DNA of 64,000 bases, from the NCBI RefSeq assembly GCF_040741455.2, contig NZ_CP160328.2:558001-622000 (forward strand). Direction: 5' to 3'. This DNA is from Snodgrassella alvi. Its GTDB lineage: Bacteria; Pseudomonadota; Gammaproteobacteria; Burkholderiales; Neisseriaceae. Shown in pieces: positions 9,746 through 19,863 of the stretch. A program made the position numbers and the translations under genes. The notes beneath the pieces were generated by a model that was not told where the DNA came from, ran no database searches, and saw only the letters and a program-made list of their open reading frames with translations. How positions within the stretch are numbered: position 1 is the stretch's first letter; every line of letters starts with the position of its first letter.

Positions 9746-11251
9746 ATGTTTAGCTTTATATCCATCGAATTTAGTCTGTGTTTCATTGTTTTTTTCTGCC
9801 TATATTGGCTTCTGGGCGCCAGACCAAGGATCCAGAATTTTCTTTTATTGTGTACCAGTTATCTGATTGTGTATCTATGCGGTAGACTGCCGGCTCTGGC
9901 CACCCTATTAATATATACATTTATCATTTATGTGATATCAGCCTGCATTAATCGCAGTAAAAAACCGAGAATCTGGCTGATATCTGGAATTACCATTACC
10001 ATTCTGCAACTGATATTGTGGAAATATTCCGATTTTTTCTCTGCACAAATAAACGAGAATTCGGATTGGTTTAGGAGTAATACAGACTGGATAGCCAATG
10101 TTATATTACCGCTGGGCTTATCCTATTATTCATTTCAAGCAATTAGTTATCTGGTTTCTCTTTATCAACTTCGCAATGGTAGACAAATAGCCGGCCAGCC
10201 TTTATCTTTGTCTGCTCTGGCATTGCATCTTGCTTTTTTTCCGACCATCACCGCAGGGCCAATTGCTCGCGCTTATGATGCTCGTGGTTTAACGGACATA
10301 TCTGGTCAGCCCTGTGGCATGGCCGCGCAAATCCAAGCCGTAGAACGCCGCCGTATTTTGGCTCCAGCAGTGGCTTTGTGTCTGATTGCAATGGCGCTAA
10401 CGAAAAACTGGTGGTTTTCGGGCTGGATTGGAGATAACTGGGTGGATCCGGTTTTTGCCAATCCCATGCAATATCAGAGTTTGGAAATACTGGCTGCCAT
10501 TTACGGTTATACTTTACAGCTGTTTTTTAATTTTTCAGGCTACAGCGACCTGATGGTAGGCATGGGTCTGCTATTGGGCTTTCGCTTGCCACTTAACTTC
10601 CGTTCGCCGTTATTAGCTTGTAATATTCGCGATTTTTGGAAGCGCTGGCACATCAGCCTGTCTACATGGATTAGGGATTACATATTTATTCCGTTAGGTG
10701 GCAGCCGGAGCAGCTTTATACGCACACAGCTTAATCTGCTTATTGCAATGGCATTATCCGGTATTTGGCATGGCAATGGCTGGCCATTTCTCATCTGGGG
10801 ATTATTGCATGGCGCAGGGATGATATTCCTAAACCTGAGCGACTGGCTGTATAGTCGTCTACGTCACTGTTCTGCTGAACAGGCACGCGATAGTCTGAGC
10901 AAAAGTGGCCGTGTAGGCAAAATTTTAAGCATCATCATTACAGTACATTTTGTGTGTTTCTGTTTTGTGTTTTTTCGAGCACCCACCCTTAACGATGCTT
11001 TAATGTTGCTGCACGCTTTGTTCTGTAACTATATTAACGTACCGCTAAGTACCAACCCTTTCTACTTTTTCAGCCTGTTGCTGCTGGCTTGGATAGCTTA
11101 TCCATTGCTAACCAGACTGACTAAACAGTTATTCCAGCGTGCAGAGAGTTTACCGCGCTACAGTCTGATTGTGCCTTTATTATTGCTGCTGGTGCTGATA
11201 TTAATCTGTGCGCCGGCCGGAATTCCGGGATTTATCTATGCAAACTTCTAA
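9746..11251 (+). CDS. patA: Peptidoglycan O-acetyltransferase PatA (MBOAT)
   Basis: A 501-residue polytopic membrane-bound O-acyltransferase. In the Neisseria system PatA carries acetyl groups across the inner membrane for O-acetylation of MurNAc, which blocks lysozyme and lytic transglycosylases. Visible MBOAT marks are FWKRWHISLSTWIRDY near residue 306 and the catalytic-His region GIWHG with WGLLHG near residues 338-350. An in-frame TTG 15 bases upstream is an alternative start; I prefer the ATG at 9746, although neither has a strong Shine-Dalgarno sequence. patB begins inside the last 14 bases of this gene, and ape1 follows. This matches the gonococcal patA-patB-ape1 cluster and argues against an alginate AlgI role. 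Confidence 0.9.
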   Translation: MFSFISIEFSLCFIVFFCLYWLLGARPRIQNFLLLCTSYLIVYLCGRLPALATLLIYTFIIYVISACINRSKKPRIWLISGITITILQLILWKYSDFFSAQINENSDWFRSNTDWIANVILPLGLSYYSFQAISYLVSLYQLRNGRQIAGQPLSLSALALHLAFFPTITAGPIARAYDARGLTDISGQPCGMAAQIQAVERRRILAPAVALCLIAMALTKNWWFSGWIGDNWVDPVFANPMQYQSLEILAAIYGYTLQLFFNFSGYSDLMVGMGLLLGFRLPLNFRSPLLACNIRDFWKRWHISLSTWIRDYIFIPLGGSRSSFIRTQLNLLIAMALSGIWHGNGWPFLIWGLLHGAGMIFLNLSDWLYSRLRHCSAEQARDSLSKSGRVGKILSIIITVHFVCFCFVFFRAPTLNDALMLLHALFCNYINVPLSTNPFYFFSLLLLAWIAYPLLTRLTKQLFQRAESLPRYSLIVPLLLLLVLILICAPAGIPGFIYANF

Positions 11252-12443
11252 ATATCGCCGTCTGCCAACCTACCATAGTCATAATCAGAAAAAAAAATAT
11301 ACTCAGTTTGAGCAAATGCCCGTGGTAAGCGTGAAAACAGTGACCACTGTACCCATGGTAGTGGCATCCGATGAAGAATCAGAATCAAAGATACAGCCAA
11401 GCAAAAGCAACAAACAGCAGTTTCGGTATGTTTTGCTAAGCTTAATCCTTGCTGCCGGCTTATCTTTATGGTTGATGCAGGATTCCGTAGAAAACTATTA
11501 TCAGCAGACGTATCATAAAAACAGTATTTTATCCAAACTAAAACAATATTCGTGGTGGCAAGCAGGCGCCAAAGCAGCATTGGTACTCAATAGTGGTATC
11601 AGTTGGTTGAATCAGAACATTACATCTGCCAATCACAATGTCACAACAAGCTTTAATCAGCATGTTGCTGATGCAGAAAAAAATAAGACCACTATTACAC
11701 AAAAACCACAGTTGACAGTGCAGCAGAATCTGCAACAGACAGCTAAACAAGACAGTATCAAATCATCTTTCACACTGGGTGCCAAAGATGAAGTATTCTT
11801 TGCCGGTGATTCCTTAATGCAGGGGGTGGCGCCACATATCCAGAAATGGCTAAGCGAAGGCTATGGTATCAAAAGCATTAATCTTGCCAAGCAAAGCACT
11901 GGACTCACCTATCCTGGCTTTTTCAACTGGCCTGAAACCATCGCTCGTACCTTAAATGACAATCCCCGCATTAAGATTATGGTAATATTTCTGGGGCCAA
12001 ACGACCCGTGGGATATTCCTGATCCGCATAATGGCACCCGCTTTATCAGCTTTGCTTCTGCGCGCTGGGAAAGCATGTACCGCAGCCGCATACAAACGAT
12101 TATGGACACTGCCCGCCAGCATCAGGTAACTGTACTATGGCTTACCCCGCCGGATATGCGCCGCCATAAACTTAATCAGCAAATGGTTTACCTGCGTCAG
12201 TTAACTACTGACGAGGTAATGCGAAATCATGGTTTTGTTGTTGATACCCGCGCCATGCTCGGTAGCAATGGAGATGAATATACTGATACCTTGATGCAAC
12301 CAAATGGCAAAAAAATCAAAACCCGTAGTGCAGATGGTATTCATTTCACCATCTCAGGGCAGAAAATTATTGCTAGAGATATTTTCAACCGCTTTATCTT
12401 ACCGGCACAGCCAAATAAAAACGATTACTCAAATGTACACTAA
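11238..12443 (+). CDS. patB: Peptidoglycan O-acetyltransferase PatB (SGNH domain)
   Basis: A 401-residue protein with a cytoplasmic N-terminal tail, one membrane anchor at about residues 62-80, a coiled, Gln/Asn-rich linker, and a periplasmic SGNH/GDSL domain. The catalytic set is visible: GDS with Ser192, GPND in block III, and ADGIH supplying Asp and His near the C-terminus. PatB transfers acetyl from PatA to MurNAc O-6. The frame is open upstream to 11208, but the ATG at 11238 follows GGAATTCCGGGA and overlaps the patA stop by 14 bases, which suggests translational coupling. The next gene overlaps its end by 11 bases. An Ape-like esterase is the main alternative, but the anchor and gene order support PatB. 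Confidence 0.88.
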   Translation: MQTSKYRRLPTYHSHNQKKKYTQFEQMPVVSVKTVTTVPMVVASDEESESKIQPSKSNKQQFRYVLLSLILAAGLSLWLMQDSVENYYQQTYHKNSILSKLKQYSWWQAGAKAALVLNSGISWLNQNITSANHNVTTSFNQHVADAEKNKTTITQKPQLTVQQNLQQTAKQDSIKSSFTLGAKDEVFFAGDSLMQGVAPHIQKWLSEGYGIKSINLAKQSTGLTYPGFFNWPETIARTLNDNPRIKIMVIFLGPNDPWDIPDPHNGTRFISFASARWESMYRSRIQTIMDTARQHQVTVLWLTPPDMRRHKLNQQMVYLRQLTTDEVMRNHGFVVDTRAMLGSNGDEYTDTLMQPNGKKIKTRSADGIHFTISGQKIIARDIFNRFILPAQPNKNDYSNVH

Positions 12444-13593
12444 AACACATTTAGCTATCCTAAGCTGTTGCTTGTGGATTATGGCCTGCTCTGCCGATCC
12501 GGCTCCGGCTCAATCTAGCCGTAAGCACCATAGTACAGCTTTACCGGACAATAACACGGCACAGCTGGCAAAGGCCTTTAAGAAAAAAAGTATTAACATC
12601 GTACAGCTAGGAGACTCACATACAGCTGCTGATTACCTTACAGATGCCGCCCGTGTACGTCTGCAACAGCAGCTGGGTAACGGCGGCCCTGGTTGGGCTA
12701 TGCCAACTCAGTTTCCCGGTATGCGGCTGGCACGCTATACCTATCAGAATCAGGGTTGGCAGGCCATATCAAGCCGCACGGACACCAACGTAAACTATGC
12801 GCTCGGCGGCCTGATTGCCACTCCTGCCGTCGGTTCAGTAATGACAATAGCAACTAAAGAACAAGAAGCAGAGCAAACTGTAACAGTCAGCATCCGGCAA
12901 GGGCCGAACGATGAAAATTTATCTGTTACCGATAGCACCGGCCAGCAGATTGAACTGGCCGCTCATCCTAAGGATAATCAGTGGCATTTCAGCCAGTTTA
13001 ATGCCCGTTTTCCAATTACCGTCAAAGCAGGCATGAATTTTCAGACCGCCATCGGTGGCTGGTGGGCACGTAATCAAAACAGGCAAGGAGCAGTATTTTC
13101 GGCACTTGGAATCAACGGTTTTCAGCTCAACCAATGGAATCGCTGGAATACAACGGCGTGGCAGCAAGAACTGAACGTGATTGCACCAGACCTCATTATT
13201 TTGGCCTTCGGTACAAACGAAGCCTACAACAATCTAGACACCGCCACAGTAAAACAGAATCTTATCGAAACCATAGCTCTCATCCGTACTGCCTCACCCA
13301 ATAGCGCTATCATGCTGCTAGGTGCTCCAGAAAGCCTTAAAAGTACCGCTGGTTCATGCGGCGTACGTCCAGAAAAACTAACCGAGCTGCAAAACATGCA
13401 AAAAGAAGTAGCGCAAAATCAGCATACTTTCTACTGGGACTGGCAGGCTGTCATGGGTGGCGAATGCAGTATGAAAACATGGATTGGTGAGGGTTTAGCG
13501 CGTAGCGATGGTGTGCATTTCACAGCCAGTGGTTATCAACGTCTGGGTGAGGCACTTGCCGACAGCATACTAGCATTACCACAGCATCGTTAA
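12433..13593 (+). CDS. ape1: O-acetylpeptidoglycan esterase Ape1 (lipoprotein)
   Basis: A 386-residue SGNH hydrolase expected to remove O-acetyl groups from peptidoglycan in the periplasm, the counterpart of PatA/PatB. It has a signal peptide with a likely lipobox ending IMAC (Cys19). Block I is QLGDSHTAADY with Ser62 as nucleophile. A beta-rich insert of roughly 170 residues, at the position of the family's carbohydrate-binding module, precedes AFGTNEAYN. DGVHF gives the Asp-His pair near residue 366. The open frame runs upstream to 12304, but the ATG at 12433 gives the signal peptide and overlaps patB by 11 bases. A terminator lies 16 bases after the stop. Confidence 0.9.
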   Translation: MYTKTHLAILSCCLWIMACSADPAPAQSSRKHHSTALPDNNTAQLAKAFKKKSINIVQLGDSHTAADYLTDAARVRLQQQLGNGGPGWAMPTQFPGMRLARYTYQNQGWQAISSRTDTNVNYALGGLIATPAVGSVMTIATKEQEAEQTVTVSIRQGPNDENLSVTDSTGQQIELAAHPKDNQWHFSQFNARFPITVKAGMNFQTAIGGWWARNQNRQGAVFSALGINGFQLNQWNRWNTTAWQQELNVIAPDLIILAFGTNEAYNNLDTATVKQNLIETIALIRTASPNSAIMLLGAPESLKSTAGSCGVRPEKLTELQNMQKEVAQNQHTFYWDWQAVMGGECSMKTWIGEGLARSDGVHFTASGYQRLGEALADSILALPQHR

Positions 13594-13609
13594 CGCTTTA
13601 TCAAATACA

Positions 13610-13645
13610 AAACACCTGTCCAGACAACACGGACAGGTGTTTTTT
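13610..13645 (+). terminator. Strong terminator after ape1
   Basis: A GC-rich hairpin, ACACCTGTCC paired with GGACAGGTGT, followed by a run of Ts. The A-rich 5' side suggests it also ends the convergent nfsA-like transcript. Confidence 0.85.
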
Positions 13646-13654
13646 CCAATCAGC

Positions 13655-14395
13655 TTAGCGTGTGGCCAGCCCCTGCTGATGCAAAAATGGCAGAATATGC
13701 GGGCGCACCGGCTGAGCAAAATTATTGGCAACGGCCTTACTCCAATTGAGATCTAGACCACTACGATCACGATAATACTGCGTCAGCTGCTCATCATAGG
13801 CAGCCAGCTTAGCCGGATCAAGCGGACGATAGCGGTTTTCACTCACCAGCGTATCCAATGGCAAGCGCGGACGATACATCGGATCCTGTGCCGGATATCC
13901 CAGACACAACCCAAACAGCGGAAATGTCAGCGATGGCAATTCCAGAATTTCAGCTGCACGGGCTGTATCATTGCGTAAAGAACCAATATACACACCACCC
14001 AGACCCAATGATTCCGCAGCCAGCAAACAGTTCTGAGCCATGATACCCGCATCAACCGAGCCAATAATCATCGCTTCAGTCCAATCAAGCTGCGCTTCCG
14101 GAAAAGCCAGCCGGTGTCTGGTATAGTCTACACAAAATACCCAAAATTCAGCCGCCGTACGCACATATTTCTGATTGGCAGCCACTTCGCACAAAGCCGC
14201 ACGCTTATCTGCATCTGTGACACGGATAATATGTGTACTTTGCATAAAACTAGAAGAAGACGCCGCACGTCCTGCCTCCCATATAGCTTCGCGCTGCTCA
14301 TCATTTAAAGCTTCTTCAGTAAATTTACGAATTGAGCGGTGGCGATAAATTGTAGGCAAAGTAGCCGCACTCTTCAAATTGGTGTGGTAAGTCAT
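13655..14395 (-). CDS. nfsA: NfsA-type oxygen-insensitive nitroreductase
   Basis: A 246-residue FMN-dependent nitroreductase. The N-terminal RHRSIRKFTEEAL binds FMN phosphate. A central GLGGVYIGSLRND and the FGLCLGYP segment are typical of NfsA/FRP, as is the long C-terminal extension with NRYRPLD. It reduces nitroaromatics, quinones or flavins with NADPH in the cytosol. It starts 17 bases after the wrbA-like gene with AGGAATAATT before the ATG, so the two flavoproteins probably form a quinone/oxidative stress operon. Confidence 0.9.
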   Translation of the reverse strand: MTYHTNLKSAATLPTIYRHRSIRKFTEEALNDEQREAIWEAGRAASSSSFMQSTHIIRVTDADKRAALCEVAANQKYVRTAAEFWVFCVDYTRHRLAFPEAQLDWTEAMIIGSVDAGIMAQNCLLAAESLGLGGVYIGSLRNDTARAAEILELPSLTFPLFGLCLGYPAQDPMYRPRLPLDTLVSENRYRPLDPAKLAAYDEQLTQYYRDRSGLDLNWSKAVANNFAQPVRPHILPFLHQQGLATR

Positions 14396-14412
14396 AATTA
14401 TTCCTAAAACGA

Positions 14413-15036
<624 letters not shown>

Positions 15037-15146
15037 TCATGCCATTATTGTGCCGCAACTGCCCCTACTTGACCAGTCAGCACCAAAATTCTGCTGCAAA
15101 ACCACATTTTTGGTTACAATCAGTTAGCCGCTTGTCAGGAGTAGCC

Positions 15147-16424
15147 ATGAATATACATTTATTTAAAAGCAGATATTTACAGCAGCGCCTGCTCCAGTTT
15201 TTACTCTTTGTCGCACACAATTACCAGCGCTGCAATTTGCCTCTGATTGCCGCCAGCCTAACCTTCACCACCCTATTAGCATTGGTACCGTTTTTCACCA
15301 TTACCGTGATTGTGGTTAACGCATTTCCCATGTTTGCCGATATGGCCTCACGGTTTAATCAGTTTCTAACACATATCATCGTTCCGGCAGCTGGTGCTGA
15401 TTCCGTGAGCGACTATCTTTATGCTTTTCGTGACAAAGCAAGCGGTCTCACCGCAGTAGGCATCAGTTTCATGATCATCACTTCGCTGATGCTGATTCAG
15501 ACTATAGAACACGCATTCAACCAAATCTGGCAGGCACGTGACCAGCGTCCGATATGGATACGTATTCTGATTTACTGGGCCTTGCTGACACTGGGACCAT
15601 TGGTGCTGGGCATGAGTCTTTCAGCCCTCGGTTTTTTGTCCAATCCAGACAACGTAGCCGGCCAAATTCCGTTTTACAGTAAAATTTTCAAAATCAGCAC
15701 CAATCTAGCATTGATAACTCTATTGCTGTTTCTACTGTACAAACTGGTACCATTCTGTTTTGTAAACTGGAGGCATGCCTTAACCGGTGCATTAATTACT
15801 GCAATCGGGCTGGATTTACTGCGACGAGGATTTGCTATATTTGTCACCCACTTTGGCAATTATCAGCTTGTATACGGTGCTTTTGCTGCCATACCAGTAT
15901 TTCTAATCTGGCTGAATTTGTTATGGCTGCTCTTACTCGCCGGCGCCGTACTCACTTCTTCATTACCTTATTGGCATCAAGACAGATTTCTGCATCTACG
16001 TCAGTATCAGCCGTTTGAAAATGCACTTGACCTCATGTACAGACTGATCCTGTGCCAGCAGCAAGGACAGGCCATAAAATCCTGTGAACTACAGCAGCTT
16101 CTAAGCATCAGCGACAAACATCTGGACCAGATACTAAGCAAACTCAAACACAAGCACTACATTACCGACAGCAGCAATGGCTGGGTATTACAAACCGATC
16201 CCAACAAAATTACGCTAGCCGATTTATATCAACTATTTATATATCAGCCCAACCAGTACTCAGCCATAGCCAGCTCCATACAAACACTGCTCAACCCCTG
16301 TTTACAACATATGAATATCAGCCTGAGCGAATGGGCTCGCCATTTCCGCGCGCAAGAAAAAGAAAATCAACAACAGAAAAAAGCACAAAAACCAAACAAG
16401 GCACTGGCAATTTCGGATAAATAG
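15147..16424 (+). CDS. YihY family inner-membrane protein
   Basis: A 425-residue membrane protein of the YihY/BrkB (UPF0761) family, function still poorly defined; it is not an RNase despite the old RNase BN label. About six membrane spans fill the first 290 residues, with the family segments AASLTFTTLLALVPF and AFAAIPVFLIWLNLLWL. The C-terminal 130 residues are cytosolic, with a winged-helix-like stretch (LLSISDKHLDQILSKLK) and a basic, Gln/Lys-rich end. The open frame extends back to 15039, but the ATG at 15147 follows AGGAG by a good spacing and begins the conserved region. Confidence 0.88.
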   Translation: MNIHLFKSRYLQQRLLQFLLFVAHNYQRCNLPLIAASLTFTTLLALVPFFTITVIVVNAFPMFADMASRFNQFLTHIIVPAAGADSVSDYLYAFRDKASGLTAVGISFMIITSLMLIQTIEHAFNQIWQARDQRPIWIRILIYWALLTLGPLVLGMSLSALGFLSNPDNVAGQIPFYSKIFKISTNLALITLLLFLLYKLVPFCFVNWRHALTGALITAIGLDLLRRGFAIFVTHFGNYQLVYGAFAAIPVFLIWLNLLWLLLLAGAVLTSSLPYWHQDRFLHLRQYQPFENALDLMYRLILCQQQGQAIKSCELQQLLSISDKHLDQILSKLKHKHYITDSSNGWVLQTDPNKITLADLYQLFIYQPNQYSAIASSIQTLLNPCLQHMNISLSEWARHFRAQEKENQQQKKAQKPNKALAISDK

Positions 16425-16473
16425 TTTTACATTTACCGGTTTTAGCGTTGCATAAACAACACAATACCTGACC

Positions 16474-17799
16474 ATGAGCAAGTTTAACCAAGCAGCAGCG
16501 TTAATCAGGCGCCTGAAAAATAAAATAGCCAGTCATCCCCGACTATGGTTTGGCACAGCAGCAACACTGATACTGCTGCTGGGTATTGTGATTCCGGCCA
16601 GCTGCCAACACCAGCCACAAACCTACCAGCCACAGCAAACCACCATCAAATTGTCTCCGGTAAAAATCACACCACGAACTACCAATCTCAACTTCTGGCG
16701 CGACGAAGTCGTACAGCCGGGCGATACCATCAGCATGGTTTTACAACGATTTCATATTAATGACGAAGAAATCCGACAAATTACCAACCTGAAAATCATT
16801 AAAAACCAAGTTCAACACCTGCAAGTGAACCAAGTATTCAGCATCCGTATAGACAACAACGGCCACCTGACCGATATCCAGTTTTTCAATGATGACGATA
16901 ACGGTGAAAAAAATCTGGTAGCACTCAAAAAAACCGGCAACAATTGGAATGCCGATATCGGCGCAGTAGATACCGAAACCCTCCCAACATTCAAAGCCGT
17001 TGTCGTCAAAACCTCCGCCCGTGGAGCACTGGCGCAGGCCGGCATACCCGTCGAAATCCGCGAATCATTGCGGGAAATATTTAAAGACAAAATAGACATT
17101 AATACCCTGCAAAGCGGCGACACCATCCGCTTGATTTACGACAGCCTGTACTATCGCGGACAGGAACTGGCTACAGGTGACATCCGTGCGGCGGAATTCA
17201 GCCACAACGGCACCCTATATCAAGCCTATTATTTCGACACCGGCAATGATGGCAATGGCCAGTATTACGACGCCACAGGCAAACCCTTACGGCAAGGATT
17301 CACCAGTGTACCTGTAGAAGGTGCACGCATTTCCTCTCCATTTGGTACCCGTTTCCATCCAATACTGCAAACCCTGCGCATGCACAGCGGTATAGACTAT
17401 GCCGTGGCTAGCGGTACACCGATCCACGCACCGTCTGACGGAGTAGTAGAAAGCTACGGCATCAAAGGCGGCTATGGCAACGCAGTGATATTACGTCACA
17501 ACGACAGCATGCAAACACTTTACGGACACATGAGCGCTTTTGCCAACCTCAGTCCCGGCCAACATGTACAAGCCGGAGATATAATTGGCTACGTCGGCAG
17601 CACCGGCGTTTCAACCGGCCCACACTTGCATTACGAAGTTAGAATTAACGGTCAGCCAGTTAATCCCGCCAGCGTAGCCCTGCCCACCCGAAAACTGAAT
17701 GCACACGAACTGGCGACTTTCAAAAAGATGGAGCAGCGTTGGAATTCCCGTCTGGCAGACATCCGCAATCTGAGTGTTACTATCGCCCAGATGGATTAA
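16474..17799 (+). CDS. M23 family peptidoglycan endopeptidase
   Basis: A 441-residue envelope metallopeptidase. A membrane-anchoring hydrophobic segment lies at about residues 26-42 and ends near PASCQ, so lipidation is possible but the lipobox is poor. A LysM/OapA-like domain follows (VVQPGDTISMVLQRF). The LytM catalytic domain spans about residues 280-400, with HSGID near 303 and HLHYE near 383 supplying zinc ligands. The overall plan is that of the neisserial M23 proteins and Csd3, which trim or cut peptide cross-links. It is followed on the same strand by xthA and anmK. Confidence 0.9.
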   Translation: MSKFNQAAALIRRLKNKIASHPRLWFGTAATLILLLGIVIPASCQHQPQTYQPQQTTIKLSPVKITPRTTNLNFWRDEVVQPGDTISMVLQRFHINDEEIRQITNLKIIKNQVQHLQVNQVFSIRIDNNGHLTDIQFFNDDDNGEKNLVALKKTGNNWNADIGAVDTETLPTFKAVVVKTSARGALAQAGIPVEIRESLREIFKDKIDINTLQSGDTIRLIYDSLYYRGQELATGDIRAAEFSHNGTLYQAYYFDTGNDGNGQYYDATGKPLRQGFTSVPVEGARISSPFGTRFHPILQTLRMHSGIDYAVASGTPIHAPSDGVVESYGIKGGYGNAVILRHNDSMQTLYGHMSAFANLSPGQHVQAGDIIGYVGSTGVSTGPHLHYEVRINGQPVNPASVALPTRKLNAHELATFKKMEQRWNSRLADIRNLSVTIAQMD

Positions 17800-17873
17800 C
17801 CGTACACACTAGTACGCTAGAACTCAGTTCCGAATACGCATACAATAACCGCTTTGCTGACAGTGTATCCATC

Positions 17874-18638
17874 ATGAAAATTGCCACTTGGAATGTCAAC
17901 TCTTTAAACGTACGCCTGCCCCATACTCTGCGTTGGCTAGAAGAAAACCAGCCGGATATACTAGCCTTGCAGGAACTGAAACTTGAACAAGACAAATTTC
18001 CGGAGGCAGAATTCACCCGCATCGGCTATCACGCTGCATGGAACGGCCAGAAAACCTACAATGGTGTGGCCATTCTCAGCCGTCAACCGTTTCAAGAAGT
18101 GAGCATCGATATTCCGGAATTAAACGAACCGCAAAAGCGCATCATTGCCGCCACAATCGATGATATCCGCATTGTCTGTGCCTACTGTGTCAACGGCGAA
18201 GCCATAGGCAGCGAAAAATTTGCCTATAAAGAACGCTGGTTTGCCGCTCTCCAAGCCTATATGCGCACACAGCTAGAAAAATATCCCCAAACTATATTAC
18301 TCGGCGATTTCAACATAGCTCCGCATAACATCGATGTATACGACCCTGAAAAATGGCAAGATAAAGTTTTATGTTCGCCACAGGAACGGAGCTGGTTTCA
18401 GCAACTGCTGCAATTGGGCTTTACCGACAGCCTGCATCAACTGTATCCCGACAGCGCTCACTATACATGGTGGGATTACCGCATGAATATGTTCAAACGC
18501 AAGCTTGGCCTTCGCATCGACCACATCTTGCTGAGTGAAAAACTTGTCCCCCTGCTGCGTGACGTACAGGTGGACAGTAGTGCACGCGGCTGGGAGCGTC
18601 CCAGCGACCATGCCCCGGTAATCGCTACCCTTGCCTAA
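17874..18638 (+). CDS. xthA: Exodeoxyribonuclease III
   Basis: A 254-residue AP endonuclease/3'-exonuclease of the EEP fold, for base excision repair. Visible catalytic segments are KIATWNVNSLNVR at the start, LQELKLEQ with the metal-binding Glu, LLGDFNIAP with Asp/Asn, and RPSDHAPV with the catalytic Asp-His pair at the C-terminus. The frame is open upstream to 17739, overlapping the M23 gene, but homologues begin at the MKIATWN methionine at 17874. Its stop codon shares one base with the anmK start (TAATG), a sign of translational coupling. Confidence 0.95.
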   Translation: MKIATWNVNSLNVRLPHTLRWLEENQPDILALQELKLEQDKFPEAEFTRIGYHAAWNGQKTYNGVAILSRQPFQEVSIDIPELNEPQKRIIAATIDDIRIVCAYCVNGEAIGSEKFAYKERWFAALQAYMRTQLEKYPQTILLGDFNIAPHNIDVYDPEKWQDKVLCSPQERSWFQQLLQLGFTDSLHQLYPDSAHYTWWDYRMNMFKRKLGLRIDHILLSEKLVPLLRDVQVDSSARGWERPSDHAPVIATLA

Positions 18639-19753
18639 TGAACAGCATGCAACCTTTACAATACTATATCGGCCTAATGTCAGGTACCAGCATGGATGGA
18701 ATTGATGCCGTGCTGGCCACACTCAGCGGTACCAAATGGCGGGGCGTCAGTGCTCATGCCTTCATTGCTTATCCCGATGAACTGAAACAACATTTACTTG
18801 CTTTACAAATCCCCGCCCACAACGAGCTTGCACAGGCCGCACTACTAGCACAGCAACTGGCTCAGCTCAATGCACAGGCCGTCAGTGCCGTTCTCAGCCA
18901 CGCTCAAATAAAGCCAGAAGCCATCACCGCACTCGGCTGTCATGGCCAAACCATACGCCATGCACCACAACAGCACTACAGTATTCAGTTGATGGATTGG
19001 GCACTGCTGGCCGAGCTGACAGGTATTACCACAGTTGGAGATTTCCGTAGCCGCGATTTAGCCGCAGGCGGTCAGGGAGCACCACTAGTTCCAGCCTTTC
19101 ATCAAGCTGTGTTTGCCAGTACACAGCAATCACGCGTAGTACTGAATTTAGGCGGCATAGCCAACATCAGCGTCCTACCTCCTAGCCGGCCGGCTTTCGG
19201 CTTCGACACAGGGCCTGCCAATATGCTGATGGATGCATGGGTACAATTACACTGGCAACAACAATATGATCACAACGGTACACTTGCCAGTAATGGGCAA
19301 ATTATTGTGTCACTGCTGCAATCCATGCTTAGCGATGCTTATTTTGCCCAGCCTTATCCCAAAAGCACCGGCCGTGATTTATTCAGCCTGAATTGGCTCA
19401 GCCACTACCTCAGTGGTAGAGAAAATCCGGCAGATGTATTGCGTACCTTACTGGAACTCACCGCACAAACAGCTGTCAGCGCCATCATCAGCGCTGCACC
19501 CCACACCGAATGCGTATACGTCTGTGGCGGCGGCAGCCAAAACATGCTGCTCATGCAAACATTGAGACAATTACTCAGCCGGCACCACATCACCCTGCAT
19601 ACCACTGATGCATTACAACTTCCAGCACAACTGGTTGAAGCAGCCGCTTTTGCATGGCTTGCCTCGTGCTGGTATCAGCGCCAGCCGGTAGCCACTCACT
19701 TCGCCACCGGTGCTGCCGGTGCGCGCATTCCTGGCTGCGGCTACTGGGCTTAA
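18638..19753 (+). CDS. anmK: Anhydro-N-acetylmuramic acid kinase
   Basis: A 371-residue sugar kinase that cleaves and phosphorylates 1,6-anhydroMurNAc to MurNAc-6-phosphate during peptidoglycan recycling in the cytosol. The diagnostic N-terminal GLMSGTSMDGIDAVLA is present. GCHGQTIRH, GDFRSRDLAAGGQGAPLVP and FDTGPANMLMDAW follow, all standard AnmK blocks. It overlaps xthA by one base. The neighbouring M23 peptidase suggests a loose cell-wall turnover theme. No murQ is in the window. Confidence 0.96.
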   Translation: MNSMQPLQYYIGLMSGTSMDGIDAVLATLSGTKWRGVSAHAFIAYPDELKQHLLALQIPAHNELAQAALLAQQLAQLNAQAVSAVLSHAQIKPEAITALGCHGQTIRHAPQQHYSIQLMDWALLAELTGITTVGDFRSRDLAAGGQGAPLVPAFHQAVFASTQQSRVVLNLGGIANISVLPPSRPAFGFDTGPANMLMDAWVQLHWQQQYDHNGTLASNGQIIVSLLQSMLSDAYFAQPYPKSTGRDLFSLNWLSHYLSGRENPADVLRTLLELTAQTAVSAIISAAPHTECVYVCGGGSQNMLLMQTLRQLLSRHHITLHTTDALQLPAQLVEAAAFAWLASCWYQRQPVATHFATGAAGARIPGCGYWA

Positions 19754-19863
19754 CCATCAGCAAAAAACCGTTAAATCCTGTTACCAGCACCAGTATTCCG
19801 TCCAACAGACTTTATAATAACCAGTTAATTTAAGATAAGAATACCGCTACAGTCGCAATATTT

